DNA of 64,000 bases from CAWICD01 sp052267165 (GCA_052267165.1 JBKQHO010000007.1:62001-126000), one strand, 5' to 3'. Shown: positions 33,225-42,266, counted from the stretch's first letter. Numbers and translations are program-made. The notes: generated by a model from the letters alone, not told the origin.

Positions 33225-35084
33225 ATGCGCGCGTTCGGAGTGGCGGCGACGGCGGCCGTCGCGCTGGCGGCCGCCGTGCTGGGAGCCTTCGCCCTCGTCC
33301 ACGGCGGCACGCTGCCGGTCGAGTACGAAGGGCCGGTCCCGGCGTTGGCCCTCACGTTCGGCGTAACGCCGCTGGGCGGGGTCTTTTGCGTGCTGCTCGC
33401 GCTCCTCGATACGGCCGTCGCGCTGTGGAGCGTGCTGCGCGGGAGCGCGCTCGACGCGCTCCTGATCGCTGCTTTCAGCGCGTCGATGCTGCTCGTGCTG
33501 TGCGCGCAGAGCGTGGCGGTCTTCTTCTTCGCTTGGGAGACGATGGCGCTGCTCTCGGCCTTCCTGATCGCGGCGCATCACGAGCGGCGCAGCGTGCGGC
33601 GCGCGACCGCGCTCTATCTGCTCGTCTCGCAGACGGGCGCGGCTTGCGTGTTGGTCTCCCTCGTGCTGCTCGCGTATCAGGCCGGCTCGCCGTCGTTCTA
33701 CGTCATCGCGCAGGGCGCGCCGCTGCTCCCCGCCGGGATCCGCAACGCCGCGATCGCCTTCGCGCTGGTCGGCTTTGGTTCGAAAGCGGGCTTCGTGCCG
33801 CTCCACTTCTGGCTGCCGCGCGCGCACCCGGTCGCCCCGCCGCACGCCTCGGCGTTGCTCTCGGGAGTGATGCTCAAGGTCGCGCTCTACGGACTGGCGA
33901 CCGCGACCCTGACGCTGGCAGCTCCGGTGCCGCTGGCCTGGGGGATCGCGATCGTCGCGATCGGAACGGCCAGCGCGGTCGCGGGCGTGCTCTATGCGGT
34001 CGTCGACCGCGACCTCAAACGGCTGCTGGCTTATTCGTCGGTCGAGAACGCGGGGATCGTCGCGATCGGACTCGGCGCAGCGCTGGTCGCCGGCGCCGAA
34101 GGGCTGCCGGCGGTCGCAGCGCTCGCGCTGACCGCCGCGCTCTTTCACGCCTTCAATCACGGGCTCTTCAAAGGGCTGCTCTTCTTGGGCGCGGGCGCCG
34201 TCGCGGACAGCGAAGGAACGGTCGACCTCGAGAAGCTCGGCGGTCTGCGCGAGCACATGGTCTGGACCGCGCCGGCCTTCTTGGTCGGCTGCGCCGCGAT
34301 CGCGGGCCTGCCGCCGTTCAACGGCTTCGCCTCGGAATGGCTGACGTTCCAGAGCTTGGCGGCGGAGCTGATCGCGCGCGACGCCGCAGCCAAGGTCGCG
34401 ACGCTCGGTGCGCTCGCCGGTCTCGCGCTCGCCGGCGGACTTGCGGTAGCCTGCTTCGCGCGCGTCTACGGGATCGCGTTCTTGGGCAAGCCGCGCCGCG
34501 CGTACGCCAAACCGCCCGTGCGGGAACGCGCCGATGCGCCGGCGGCCGCGCTCGTTATGCTGGCCGCGCTGTGCGCGCTCTTCGGCGTGCTGCCGGGGCT
34601 CGCGCTCGGGCCGCTCGGGCGCGTCGCGGCGTCCGTCCTCGACGTGCCGGCGCCGTCGTTTCCCTCGCTGCCGATCCTGCCCGCGACGCTCGCGTTGCTG
34701 CCGTTGCTCGGCGCGCTCGCGGCCGTCTCGCTGGCCGCGCGGCGCGGCGTGCGCAGCGTTCCGACCTGGACCTGCGGGTCGCCCGTCACGCCCGCGGCGG
34801 CCTACACCGCGACCGCCTTCGCGAAGCCCTTGCGGCGCATCTTCGCCTTCGTGCTTGCCCCCGAATCGCTGCGCACACTCGAAGGCGGCGACTCGCCTTG
34901 GTTTCCGCAGCGCATCGTCTATCAAACCGACAGCCGCTATCTGATCGACGAGACGGCGCGGCGCTTCGCGGCGCTCGCCTTCCGCGTCGTGCGCCGTTCT
35001 AAATTGGTGCAGAGTGGCAGCCTGCGGCTCTACCTAGCCTACGCCGTCGGCGCGCTGATCCTGACCGTGGTGGCCGCGCGATGA
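33225..35084 (+). CDS. HyfB-like proton-translocating antiporter subunit of a group-4 hydrogenase-like complex
   Basis: A 619-residue membrane protein with about 15 hydrophobic helices, homologous to NuoL/MrpA-type antiporters. The proton-channel core is visible: FFFAWETMALLSAFL (with the conserved Glu), GSKAGFVPLHFWLPRAHPVA (conserved Lys), and DRDLKRLLAYSSVENAGI. The C-terminal tail YTATAFAKPLRRIFAFV is typical of HyfB/HycC. It would carry protons in the membrane arm. The ATG follows the arsR stop directly, and the end overlaps the next gene by four bases. Confidence 0.92.
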   Translation: MRAFGVAATAAVALAAAVLGAFALVHGGTLPVEYEGPVPALALTFGVTPLGGVFCVLLALLDTAVALWSVLRGSALDALLIAAFSASMLLVLCAQSVAVFFFAWETMALLSAFLIAAHHERRSVRRATALYLLVSQTGAACVLVSLVLLAYQAGSPSFYVIAQGAPLLPAGIRNAAIAFALVGFGSKAGFVPLHFWLPRAHPVAPPHASALLSGVMLKVALYGLATATLTLAAPVPLAWGIAIVAIGTASAVAGVLYAVVDRDLKRLLAYSSVENAGIVAIGLGAALVAGAEGLPAVAALALTAALFHAFNHGLFKGLLFLGAGAVADSEGTVDLEKLGGLREHMVWTAPAFLVGCAAIAGLPPFNGFASEWLTFQSLAAELIARDAAAKVATLGALAGLALAGGLAVACFARVYGIAFLGKPRRAYAKPPVRERADAPAAALVMLAALCALFGVLPGLALGPLGRVAASVLDVPAPSFPSLPILPATLALLPLLGALAAVSLAARRGVRSVPTWTCGSPVTPAAAYTATAFAKPLRRIFAFVLAPESLRTLEGGDSPWFPQRIVYQTDSRYLIDETARRFAALAFRVVRRSKLVQSGSLRLYLAYAVGALILTVVAAR

Positions 35085-35971
35085 GCGCGATTTCGATCGC
35101 GGCGATGCTGCTCCAAGTCGTCGCGATCGTCGCGCTCGCACCGCTGGTACAAGGAACGATGAAGCTCCTGCGCGCGCGGTTGCAAGGCCGCCCCGGAGCT
35201 TCGCCTCTCCAGCCGTACCGCGATCTCGCCAAGCTCTGGCAGAAAGAGGCGCTGCTGCCCGCGGGCGTCTCGTTCGTCACGCTGGCCGCGCCGGGCGTGG
35301 TGCTCGGCGTCGCGCTCACCTTCGTCGCCGCGTTGCCGCTCGGCCCGCGCGGCGGCATCGCTTCGTTCGCCGACGCGGTCGCGCTCGTTCTGTTGCTGGC
35401 GCTGGGCCGGTTTGCGCTGATCCTGGCCGCGCTGGACACGCGCAGCTCCTTCAGCGGCATGGCGGCGAGCCGCGAGGCGACCTTCGGCGCCCTGGTCGAG
35501 CCGGCGCTGCTGCTTTCGCTGCTCGGCGCCGCGGCGATGGGCGGCGGCACGAAGCTGTCGGCCCTCGCCGCGCTGCCGCTCACGCCGGCCTCGGTGCTGG
35601 CCTTCGCGGCCTTCTTTCTCGTCTCGCTGGCCGAGACGGCCCGCGTGCCGATCGACAACCAGGAGACGCACTACGAGCTGACCATGATCCACGAAGGTTT
35701 GGTCCTCGAGTATTCCGGCTGGCAGCTGGCGCTGTTGCAGGGCGCAGCCTATGTCAAGCAGGTCGGCTTTCTGTTGCTGGCCGGAATGCTGCTGCCGGGG
35801 CCGGCCTGGTGGGCGCACGCGGGCTGGGCGCTGGCGATCGCCTGCGGCATCACGCTGGTCGAGACCGCGCTCGCGAAGCTGCGTTTGTTCGAGGTGCCGC
35901 AGGTACTGGGGACGGCCTTCATTCTCGCCGCGACCAGCATCGGGCTGCGCTTCTTCGGGGGGATGCCGTGA
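35081..35971 (+). CDS. HyfC/HycD-like membrane subunit (NuoH family)
   Basis: A 296-residue membrane protein of about eight helices. It links the hydrophilic catalytic module to the antiporter subunits. MKLLRARLQGRPGAS and PYRDLAKLWQKE form the conserved first loop near the active-site module. AETARVPIDNQETHYELTMI carries the NuoH acidic loop, and HEGLVLEYSGWQLAL follows it. The ATG at 35081 overlaps the previous stop. Equivalent to mycobacterial Rv0084 (HycD) by order. Confidence 0.92.
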   Translation: MSAISIAAMLLQVVAIVALAPLVQGTMKLLRARLQGRPGASPLQPYRDLAKLWQKEALLPAGVSFVTLAAPGVVLGVALTFVAALPLGPRGGIASFADAVALVLLLALGRFALILAALDTRSSFSGMAASREATFGALVEPALLLSLLGAAAMGGGTKLSALAALPLTPASVLAFAAFFLVSLAETARVPIDNQETHYELTMIHEGLVLEYSGWQLALLQGAAYVKQVGFLLLAGMLLPGPAWWAHAGWALAIACGITLVETALAKLRLFEVPQVLGTAFILAATSIGLRFFGGMP

Positions 35972-36579
35972 GCGTCGAGCTCCTCGTGCTGCTGGCAGGC
36001 GCCGTCCTGATCGTCAGCGCGCGCACCCTCTTCGTCCTGGCCGCCTACGTCGTGCTGGCGGTGACGGCCAGCGTCCTAATCTTTCCCTCGGTGCTCGCCT
36101 CGCCGGTCGCGCTCGCATTCTTCGTGGTCACCACGCTGATGAAAGTGGTCGTCGCTCCGCTCGGGGTGATCCTGTTCTTGCGCGGCAACCCGACGGCGGC
36201 GGACCTGCGCCCCTCGCTCACGCTGCCCATGCGCCTGCTGCTGGCGATCGGCTTCGCGCTCATCTCGGCAGCGGTCTCGCACATTCCCGCGCTCAGTGCG
36301 ATCCCGCTACAACGGCTCGTCGCCTACGTCGTGCTGTGCGGCGTGGGGACCCTCGTGGTGCACCGCAACGTTCTCTCGAACATCCTGGGCCTGCTGGCGC
36401 TGGGCGCCGGGGTCACGCTGGCCGGCGCCGCGCTTGCACCCCAGCTGCCGGAATCGGTCGAGCTCGGCGCGACCTTCGACGCGCTCGTCGGCACCTTCAT
36501 CGGGCTCGCGCTGATCCGCGAGTTCGCGGCCCACCATCCCGCGCTCGACGTCGAGTCGTTACGGCGATTGCGCGGATGA
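35968..36579 (+). CDS. HyfE-like membrane subunit (NuoK-related)
   Basis: A 203-residue hydrophobic protein with six or seven predicted helices. Family features are the N-terminal helix starting SVELLVLLAGAVLIVSARTL, the conserved LMKVVVAPLGVILFL, and a C-terminal EFAAHHPALDVESLRRLRG tail, as in HyfE/HycP. GTG at 35968 overlaps the hyfC stop (GTGA), and the stop overlaps the hyfF ATG. The long open frame upstream of this GTG is only the shadow of hyfC. Confidence 0.88.
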   Translation: MSVELLVLLAGAVLIVSARTLFVLAAYVVLAVTASVLIFPSVLASPVALAFFVVTTLMKVVVAPLGVILFLRGNPTAADLRPSLTLPMRLLLAIGFALISAAVSHIPALSAIPLQRLVAYVVLCGVGTLVVHRNVLSNILGLLALGAGVTLAGAALAPQLPESVELGATFDALVGTFIGLALIREFAAHHPALDVESLRRLRG

Positions 36580-38036
36580 TACTGCAAGCCAACGCGATCC
36601 TCGCGCCGCTGCTTGCGTCGCTGCTCCCGCTGTTCTTCCGGCCCGGCGGCCCGCGGCGCAACGCGCGCCTGACCCTCAGCACCGTCGCCGCGCTGCTGCC
36701 GGTGACGTTGGTCGGCCGCGTCGACGGACTCTCGCTCGGCTTCGCCGCGCTGGTCTCGATCATCGCGCTGCTGGCGACATGGTTCTCTTCGGGCGGCGCG
36801 GCCTTCGCCCATCGCGTCGGCGACATCGTCGGCGACCCGCTCGAGGCCGCGGCCTGGTCGCGCGTCTCAGTCTACTTCGCGCTGCTGGGCGCGTTTTGGA
36901 GCGCGATGCTGCTCGTCGTGCTCGCGACCAATTTCACGGTGCTGTGGCTGGGCATCTCGGCGACGACGCTGGCGACCGCGTTTCTGGTCGGCTTCGCAAG
37001 CGAGTCGGCATCGCTCGAAGCGGCCTGGAAATATCTGGTGCTCTGCAGCGTCGGCATCGCCTTCGCGCTGCTCGGCATGCTGGTGCTGGCGCACGTCTCG
37101 CTGGCAGCCGGAATCGCGCCCGCGGACGCCCTCTCGTGGAACGCGATCGCGACCCATGCGCCCGCCGATCCGCCGCCGCTCGCCCGGCTCGCCGTCGCAC
37201 TCATGCTGATCGGCTTCGCCACCAAGGCGGGTCTCGTTCCGATGCACTCGTGGCTCCCCGACGCGCACTCCAAGGCGCCCGCGCCGGTCAGCGGCCTGCT
37301 TTCGGGCGTGCTCGTCTCGTGCGCGCTCTATGCGATCATTCGCACGCTCGAAGTCGCCAAGGTGCTCGGCGCCGAGCCGCTCGCGCACACGATCCTGTTG
37401 ACCGTCGGCGCGCTCTCGACGGTCTTCGCGGGCACCCTGATGCTGGGACAGACCGAGCTCAAACGTCTGCTGGCCTATTCGACGATCGAACACGCGGGGA
37501 TCGTCGCCCTCGCGCTCGGCTTCGGCGGACCGTTCGGCCGGCTCGCGGCGCTCGTGCACATCATCGCGCACGCCTTCGCGAAATCGGCCGCCTTCTTCAC
37601 GGCGGGCCTGGTGCTCCGCCGCGAAGGGACGACGTCGCTCAACGAGCTGCACGGTCTGTGGCGCTCGGGCACGGGCGGACGAATGCTGCTCGCGACGATG
37701 ACGGCGCTGGGCGGAATGCCGCCGTTCGGAATCTTCGTCAGCGAGCTGCTGGTGGTGATGGCGGGCGTGATCGCGCGCCAGTGGCTTCCGCTGGCGGCCG
37801 GACTCGTCGGCGTGGCGCTGGCCTTCACCGCGCTTTCGCGCGCCGCGATCGAGATCGAGTCGGGCAACCCGCACCCGCGCAAGAGCGCCCAAAGCGGACC
37901 GCTACGAACGCCGCTTTCGACCGGTGCGGCCGCGGTCGCGCTCGCGGGCGCATTCGCAGCCGCCTTCGTGCCCTGGACCGCGCTCGGCAGCGTGCTCCTC
38001 TCGGCGGCGACCGCGGTCGCGGGACAGGCGCCGTGA
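36576..38036 (+). CDS. HyfF-like antiporter subunit
   Basis: A 486-residue second NuoN/NuoM-type proton-channel subunit with about 14 helices. Core motifs are TKAGLVPMHSWLPDAHSKAP, the conserved Lys-containing loop, PVSGLLSGVLVSCALYAI and QTELKRLLAYSTIEHAGIVA, plus GGMPPFGIFVSELLV near the end. ATG at 36576 overlaps the hyfE stop. Two antiporter-type subunits (HyfB and HyfF) place the complex closer to Hyf/hydrogenase-4 than to the smaller Hyc complex, which has one. Confidence 0.92.
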   Translation: MILQANAILAPLLASLLPLFFRPGGPRRNARLTLSTVAALLPVTLVGRVDGLSLGFAALVSIIALLATWFSSGGAAFAHRVGDIVGDPLEAAAWSRVSVYFALLGAFWSAMLLVVLATNFTVLWLGISATTLATAFLVGFASESASLEAAWKYLVLCSVGIAFALLGMLVLAHVSLAAGIAPADALSWNAIATHAPADPPPLARLAVALMLIGFATKAGLVPMHSWLPDAHSKAPAPVSGLLSGVLVSCALYAIIRTLEVAKVLGAEPLAHTILLTVGALSTVFAGTLMLGQTELKRLLAYSTIEHAGIVALALGFGGPFGRLAALVHIIAHAFAKSAAFFTAGLVLRREGTTSLNELHGLWRSGTGGRMLLATMTALGGMPPFGIFVSELLVVMAGVIARQWLPLAAGLVGVALAFTALSRAAIEIESGNPHPRKSAQSGPLRTPLSTGAAAVALAGAFAAAFVPWTALGSVLLSAATAVAGQAP

Positions 38037-39490
38037 GCGGCATCTTTTCGAGCAAGCCGGAGGCCGAGGCGCTCGGGGTGTCGACGCAAGCCCGCCGCCA
38101 GGCGCACACGGCCGGCGAGGACGCGATCGAGATTCGCTGTCGCGAAGGCATGCCGCTGGGCGCCTACGCCGCGGCCGGCGTCGCGCGCTACGTGTTCCTC
38201 GAGCCCGGCGGAGCGTTCGCGGTCTCGCTGCCGCTCGAATTCGGCGCTCCGCTGCACTCGTTCGCCAACACCGTGCCGCTCTTCGCGTGGGACGAACGCG
38301 AGATGGCCGACGAGCGCGGGGTGCGCTTCACCGACTTGCCTGACGCTCGTCCGTTTCGCGCGCACGGCGGCGTGATGCCGCCCGCCGTCGTGGCCAGCGG
38401 TACGGGTTTGATGCACTTCGTCGTCGGTCCGGTGCACGCCGGGATCATCGAGCCCGGCCGCTTCACCTTCAGCTCGGGCGGCGAGAGCGTCGTCTATCTC
38501 GACGCGCAGCTCGGCTACGGTCACCGCGGCGTCGAACGTGCGCTCGAAGGCCAGCCCGCGCTCGCTGCCGCGCGGCGCGTCGGGCGAATCTGCGGCGGCT
38601 GCAGCGCAGCCCGCTCGCACGCCTATGCGCTCGCTCTCGAGAATCTCGCTCGGGTCACGCTTGCACCCGAGGTCGAGCTGGGACGGCTCGTCATCTGCGA
38701 GCTCGAGCGGATCTACAACCACCTCGCCGACCTCGCCGCCTCCGCCTCGGCGGCCGGCTGGGCGCCCGGCTTCGCAAACGGTATGGCACTGAAGGAACGC
38801 GCGATGCGCGCCTGCGCGAACGCTTCGGGACACCGCTTGCTGTTCGATGCGATCGTCCCGGGCGGACTCGGCCCAGGGGTATTGGCGGCGCCGGAAGCGC
38901 TGCGCCGCGAGCTGGGCCTGCTCGCCGACGACGTGGAACGGTACGTCGGCGGCCTGTTCGGAAACGGTTCGGTCGTCTCGCGTTGGCTGCACGCGGGCGT
39001 CGTGACGCACGAGATCGCGCGCGCGTTCGGTGCGGTCGGCCCGGCGCATCGCGGCTCGCACGGCGAACGCGACGTGCGGCGCTTCGCGCCGTACGGCGCG
39101 TACCGGCGACTGCCGGTTACGGTCGCAACCCACGCGGGCGGTGACGTCTTCTCGCGCTGTTCGGTCAAGCGCGACGAGCTACACGAGTCGTTTCGGCTCG
39201 TCGAGGAGGCGCTCTCGCTGCTCGGCGACGCGCTCCCCGGCAGCGCGAACGTCACGCGGGAAGTCGCGCCCCGCAGCGGCGCCGTGCTCTCGGTGGTCGA
39301 AGGTCCGCGCGGCGCGGAGTTGCTCGCCGTCCACGTCGACGAAGGCGCACGGCTCGAGCGGCTGCACGCGATCTCGGCCTCGTACCGCAACTGGCCGCTC
39401 GTCGTGCGTGCCATGGAGGGCAATATCGTGCCGGATTTCCCGCTGGTCAACAAGAGCTTCAACCTCTGCTACGCGTGCGTGGACCGATGA
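38033..39490 (+). CDS. group-4 [NiFe]-hydrogenase-like large subunit (HycE/HyfG-like)
   Basis: A 485-residue fusion of a NuoC-like N-terminal domain (HSFANTVPLFAWDEREMADE, residues 75-94) and a NuoD/hydrogenase large domain with GYGHRGVERALEG. Cys187 and Cys190 in RICGGCSAARSHA and Cys479 and Cys482 in NLCYACVDR could bind Ni and Fe. Two features are unusual: the canonical CxxCxxxH His is Arg194, with His196 two residues later, and the usual DPCxxC is NLCxxC. The protein ends at the Arg after the last Cys, so no peptide remains for a maturation protease to remove. GTG start overlaps the hyfF stop. Catalysis of H2 turnover is likely but unproven. Confidence 0.88.
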   Translation: MSGIFSSKPEAEALGVSTQARRQAHTAGEDAIEIRCREGMPLGAYAAAGVARYVFLEPGGAFAVSLPLEFGAPLHSFANTVPLFAWDEREMADERGVRFTDLPDARPFRAHGGVMPPAVVASGTGLMHFVVGPVHAGIIEPGRFTFSSGGESVVYLDAQLGYGHRGVERALEGQPALAAARRVGRICGGCSAARSHAYALALENLARVTLAPEVELGRLVICELERIYNHLADLAASASAAGWAPGFANGMALKERAMRACANASGHRLLFDAIVPGGLGPGVLAAPEALRRELGLLADDVERYVGGLFGNGSVVSRWLHAGVVTHEIARAFGAVGPAHRGSHGERDVRRFAPYGAYRRLPVTVATHAGGDVFSRCSVKRDELHESFRLVEEALSLLGDALPGSANVTREVAPRSGAVLSVVEGPRGAELLAVHVDEGARLERLHAISASYRNWPLVVRAMEGNIVPDFPLVNKSFNLCYACVDR

Positions 39491-39891
39491 GCGCCTACCG
39501 CCGTTCGCTCGGCATCCGGCACCTCGTCTGCGGCAGCTGTAACGGTTGCGAGCACGAGATGAACGCGCTCAACAACGCCTTCTACGACATCACGCAAGAG
39601 GGTTGGGACATCGTCGCCTCGCCCCGTCATGCCGACGTGGTGACCGTGACCGGCCCGCAGACGCAGGCGATGCGCGAGCCCGCGCGAGAGACGCTCGCAG
39701 CGACGCCGCGCCCGTACGTCGTCGTCGCCGTCGGCGACTGCGCGGCCGGCGAAGGACCGTGGAGCGACGCGCCGGAGGCCGGCCGGGGCGCGGTGCTCGA
39801 GCTCGGCGCGCAGGTCGTCGTGAGCGGCTGTCCGCCCGAGCCGCAAGCGATCATCGCCGGCCTGCGCGAAGCCGCCGAGCGCCTCGGTTAA
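39487..39891 (+). CDS. hydrogenase small subunit (HycG/NuoB-like)
   Basis: A 134-residue protein that holds the Fe-S cluster next to the NiFe site. Cys18 and Cys21 (CGSCNGCEHEM), Cys85 (VGDCAAG) and Cys115 (VSGCPPEPQ) fit the four ligands of the NuoB-type [4Fe-4S] cluster; Cys15 is extra. ATG at 39487 overlaps the large-subunit stop. It is the last gene of the operon. No ferredoxin-type subunit (HycB/HycF), formate dehydrogenase or hyp maturation gene is present in the window. Confidence 0.9.
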   Translation: MSAYRRSLGIRHLVCGSCNGCEHEMNALNNAFYDITQEGWDIVASPRHADVVTVTGPQTQAMREPARETLAATPRPYVVVAVGDCAAGEGPWSDAPEAGRGAVLELGAQVVVSGCPPEPQAIIAGLREAAERLG

Positions 39892-39904
39892 GCTTTCGCG
39901 CCGT

Positions 39905-40588
39905 TCAGGGAGTGCTGCAGCCCGAAGCGCCGGGCAGATTCACGACCGAACCGGCGACCACCGCGCCCGACGGGAACCAGAACTCGAGCCCGCCGCCCGG
40001 CTCGTCAAACGCCGGCGCGACGACGCCCATGTACGCGCGCACGCCGTCGTGAACGCTCGCGGCATACGCCATGCAGAGCGGCGTATCCGTCAACGCGAGC
40101 TTGGCGCGAATCGCGTCGCCGTTCATCAGCCGCGAGCCGTCGCTGACCGTCGCGAGGGTCGTCCACCACGAGCCGCTCTGCGCCGTTACGGCCCGGGTCG
40201 AGACGCGCACGAGCCCCGTCGCGCCGTGGAAGGTTCGGTCGAAGCGCTGTGTGACGAAATGGACGACCTCGGTCCCCGGCAAGAACGCGGGATAAAGCAC
40301 GCCGCCTAATTCGCCGTTGAGGCGCCGCGCCGATTCGAGCTCGATCTCGGTCGCGCCGCCCTCGAACAGCTGCTGGTAGACCGCGCACAGCAGCGAGCCA
40401 TAGTCCGTCGTCCCGCCGGTCTTGATATCGGGATCGGCAAGACAGCCTGGAATAGGCGGCCACGGCCAAGCCGGCGCGGGCGAGGTCGCGGCGGGAGCCG
40501 TCTGCGCCGTCGCGTTTCCGGCACACGCAAACGCGAACGCGGCTACGGCTACAGCTACGGCGAGCGGAACGACGCGCAGCCTCTCCAT
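39905..40588 (-). CDS. secreted protein of unknown function
   Basis: A 227-residue protein with a clear signal peptide (MERLRVVPLAVAVAVAAFAF, cleavage likely near ATAQ) and a Pro-rich stretch. The mature part has four Cys that may form disulfides (GCLADPDI, LLCAVYQQ, LCMAYAAS and SGCSTP) and a beta-rich pattern. I recognise no family. ATG at 40588 has a GGAGGTG ribosome site seven bases upstream. It converges with the hydrogenase operon across only 13 bases. Confidence 0.7.
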   Translation of the reverse strand: MERLRVVPLAVAVAVAAFAFACAGNATAQTAPAATSPAPAWPWPPIPGCLADPDIKTGGTTDYGSLLCAVYQQLFEGGATEIELESARRLNGELGGVLYPAFLPGTEVVHFVTQRFDRTFHGATGLVRVSTRAVTAQSGSWWTTLATVSDGSRLMNGDAIRAKLALTDTPLCMAYAASVHDGVRAYMGVVAPAFDEPGGGLEFWFPSGAVVAGSVVNLPGASGCSTP

Positions 40589-40733
40589 GCTTGTCACCTC
40601 CGGCCGTGCTTAACTCGCGGCGGATTCGCGCGAGCCTTACGCGTTACCTAGCGCCCCGACTTTGGTCTCCTGCGCTATTTGCCCGTAGCGCAAAACACTC
40701 GCTCTCGCTTTCCATCACCCGATCTCTCGGGGC

Positions 40734-42239
40734 TTATTTTGTCGGCACGCCGGGAGGCACCGGGTTTCCGTTCGTCAGAATGTGCGGCGTGACGATGATG
40801 TAGAGGTTCGTCAGCTTGCTCTGGTCGTGCCGCACGCGGAAGAGCCAGCCGATCAGGGGTATATCGCCGATCCCCGGGACCTTCGAGAGCGAGCTCAGTT
40901 CGTCGTTCTGCAAGAGACCGCCAATCACGAACGACTCTCCGTCTTTGACCGTGGCCGTCGTGGTCGCCTCGCGCTGGCTCAGCGTAGGATAACCTTGCTG
41001 GTAGCCGGTGACGCTCGAGACTTCCGAGAAGACGTGCGAGGTGACGTAACCGTCGCTGCTGATCCGCGGCTCGATCTGCAGATTGACGCCGACGTTGACG
41101 TACTGCACCTGCTGCGACACCGCGTTGACGCCCGAGACGGCGATCGAGGTGACGATCGGCAACGCGTCGCCGGTCAAGATCTGAGCCGAGCTGCCGTTCT
41201 GTGCAACGATGCGCGGGCGCGCGATCGTCGTCCCTTCCCCCTTCGAGATCTGGGCGTAGACGGCCGCCTGGAGATTGAGAACGCCAGTGCTGCCGTTCTG
41301 ATTTTGGAGCTGGTAGGTCGCGGAAGCGACCTCACCGTTTCCGTTGGTGAAATCGATGCCGATGTCGTGCGCTGCCGAGTCGGTGAGCTCGACGATCTGC
41401 GTCTCGAGGACGACGCTGGGCAAGGGAATGTCGATCTTCTCGATCTTCTCTTTGAGGCTCGCGATCAGATCCGGCGGCCCGGTCAGCACGATCGCATTGA
41501 GCCGCCGGTCGATGCCGATGTTGTCGTTGACGAGCTGTCCCACCGCCGTGCCCGCGCCGCCGCTCTGCGCCAGCGTTTGCGTCGTGAGCGGCGAACTGAG
41601 CCCGTTCAGGCCTCCGAAGCCCCCGAAGCCCGACGCGCCCGCTGCTCCAAAGCTTTGCTGTTGTGGGGTGAACGAGTCGTTCGAGGGGAGCTGCTGTCCC
41701 GACACGAGCAGGCCGACGACCTCGCTCACGTCGGCGTATTTCAGCGGCACGACCTCCATGTCGGCGCCGCTCGCGAGCGCCGGCGCTGCCTGCGGCGAGG
41801 GCGACGCCAGCGCAGCCGCGCCGAACGGTGCCGGCGCATTGCCCGCCGCCTGCAAGTTCGCCACCAGGCTCTGGCCGCTTCCGGTCGTTAGATTGAGATT
41901 CGTCGGTTCGCTGAGGTGGAACACGACGCTGGTGCTGTCGCCGAGCGCCTCGAGGGTGATGCTGCGCAGCGAGTTCTTGCCCGCGATCGAGGTCGCCGCG
42001 TTGGGCGCCCGCGTCGTGCCGACCAGGACGACCGAGATCTCGTTCGTCCCGTTGCCGTAGATGCGATACTGCGGGACGCCATTGTCGAAGACGAGCGTCG
42101 CTTTCGCGGGCTGGCCCGCCGCAAGCTCGGCGCGCACGCTGACCAGCGCCGTCGCCTGCGCCCGCCCGGCGACGCTCGAGAGCAACGACAGCGCCGCCGT
42201 CAGCGCGGCCGCGCACGATCTGATCGCGAGTCGGTTCAT
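40734..42239 (-). CDS. secretin-family outer-membrane channel protein (PilQ/GspD type)
   Basis: A 501-residue exported protein. It has a signal peptide, an AMIN-like beta domain (about 30-130), a Gly-rich linker, a secretin N1-type domain (LNAIVLTGPPDLIASLKEKI) and a C-terminal secretin domain. The latter contains VPGIGDIPLIGWLFR and VIGGLLQNDELSS and ends YIIVTPHILTNG. Secretins form gated outer-membrane pores of type II secretion or type IV pili, implying a didermic envelope. No other secretion or pilus gene is adjacent. ATG 42239 is chosen because it starts a good signal peptide. Confidence 0.88.
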   Translation of the reverse strand: MNRLAIRSCAAALTAALSLLSSVAGRAQATALVSVRAELAAGQPAKATLVFDNGVPQYRIYGNGTNEISVVLVGTTRAPNAATSIAGKNSLRSITLEALGDSTSVVFHLSEPTNLNLTTGSGQSLVANLQAAGNAPAPFGAAALASPSPQAAPALASGADMEVVPLKYADVSEVVGLLVSGQQLPSNDSFTPQQQSFGAAGASGFGGFGGLNGLSSPLTTQTLAQSGGAGTAVGQLVNDNIGIDRRLNAIVLTGPPDLIASLKEKIEKIDIPLPSVVLETQIVELTDSAAHDIGIDFTNGNGEVASATYQLQNQNGSTGVLNLQAAVYAQISKGEGTTIARPRIVAQNGSSAQILTGDALPIVTSIAVSGVNAVSQQVQYVNVGVNLQIEPRISSDGYVTSHVFSEVSSVTGYQQGYPTLSQREATTTATVKDGESFVIGGLLQNDELSSLSKVPGIGDIPLIGWLFRVRHDQSKLTNLYIIVTPHILTNGNPVPPGVPTK

Positions 42240-42266
42240 CTGGCGTTCTTTCACTGGGGTGAATGC

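Noticed and set aside
33138..34925. 595-codon minus-strand open frame
   Set aside because: Arg/Gln/Glu-rich shadow of the hyfB-like gene; no hydrophobic or catalytic pattern.
36779..38032. Long extension upstream of the hydrogenase large subunit
   Set aside because: Arg/Ala-rich reading of hyfF in another frame; the GTG at 38033 with a stop overlap is the natural start.
33225..39891. Respiratory complex I (nuo) operon
   Set aside because: Large subunit has two CxxC pairs, HyfB/HyfE/HyfF-type subunits are present and NuoE, F, G, I and J are absent; a group-4 hydrogenase-like complex fits better.
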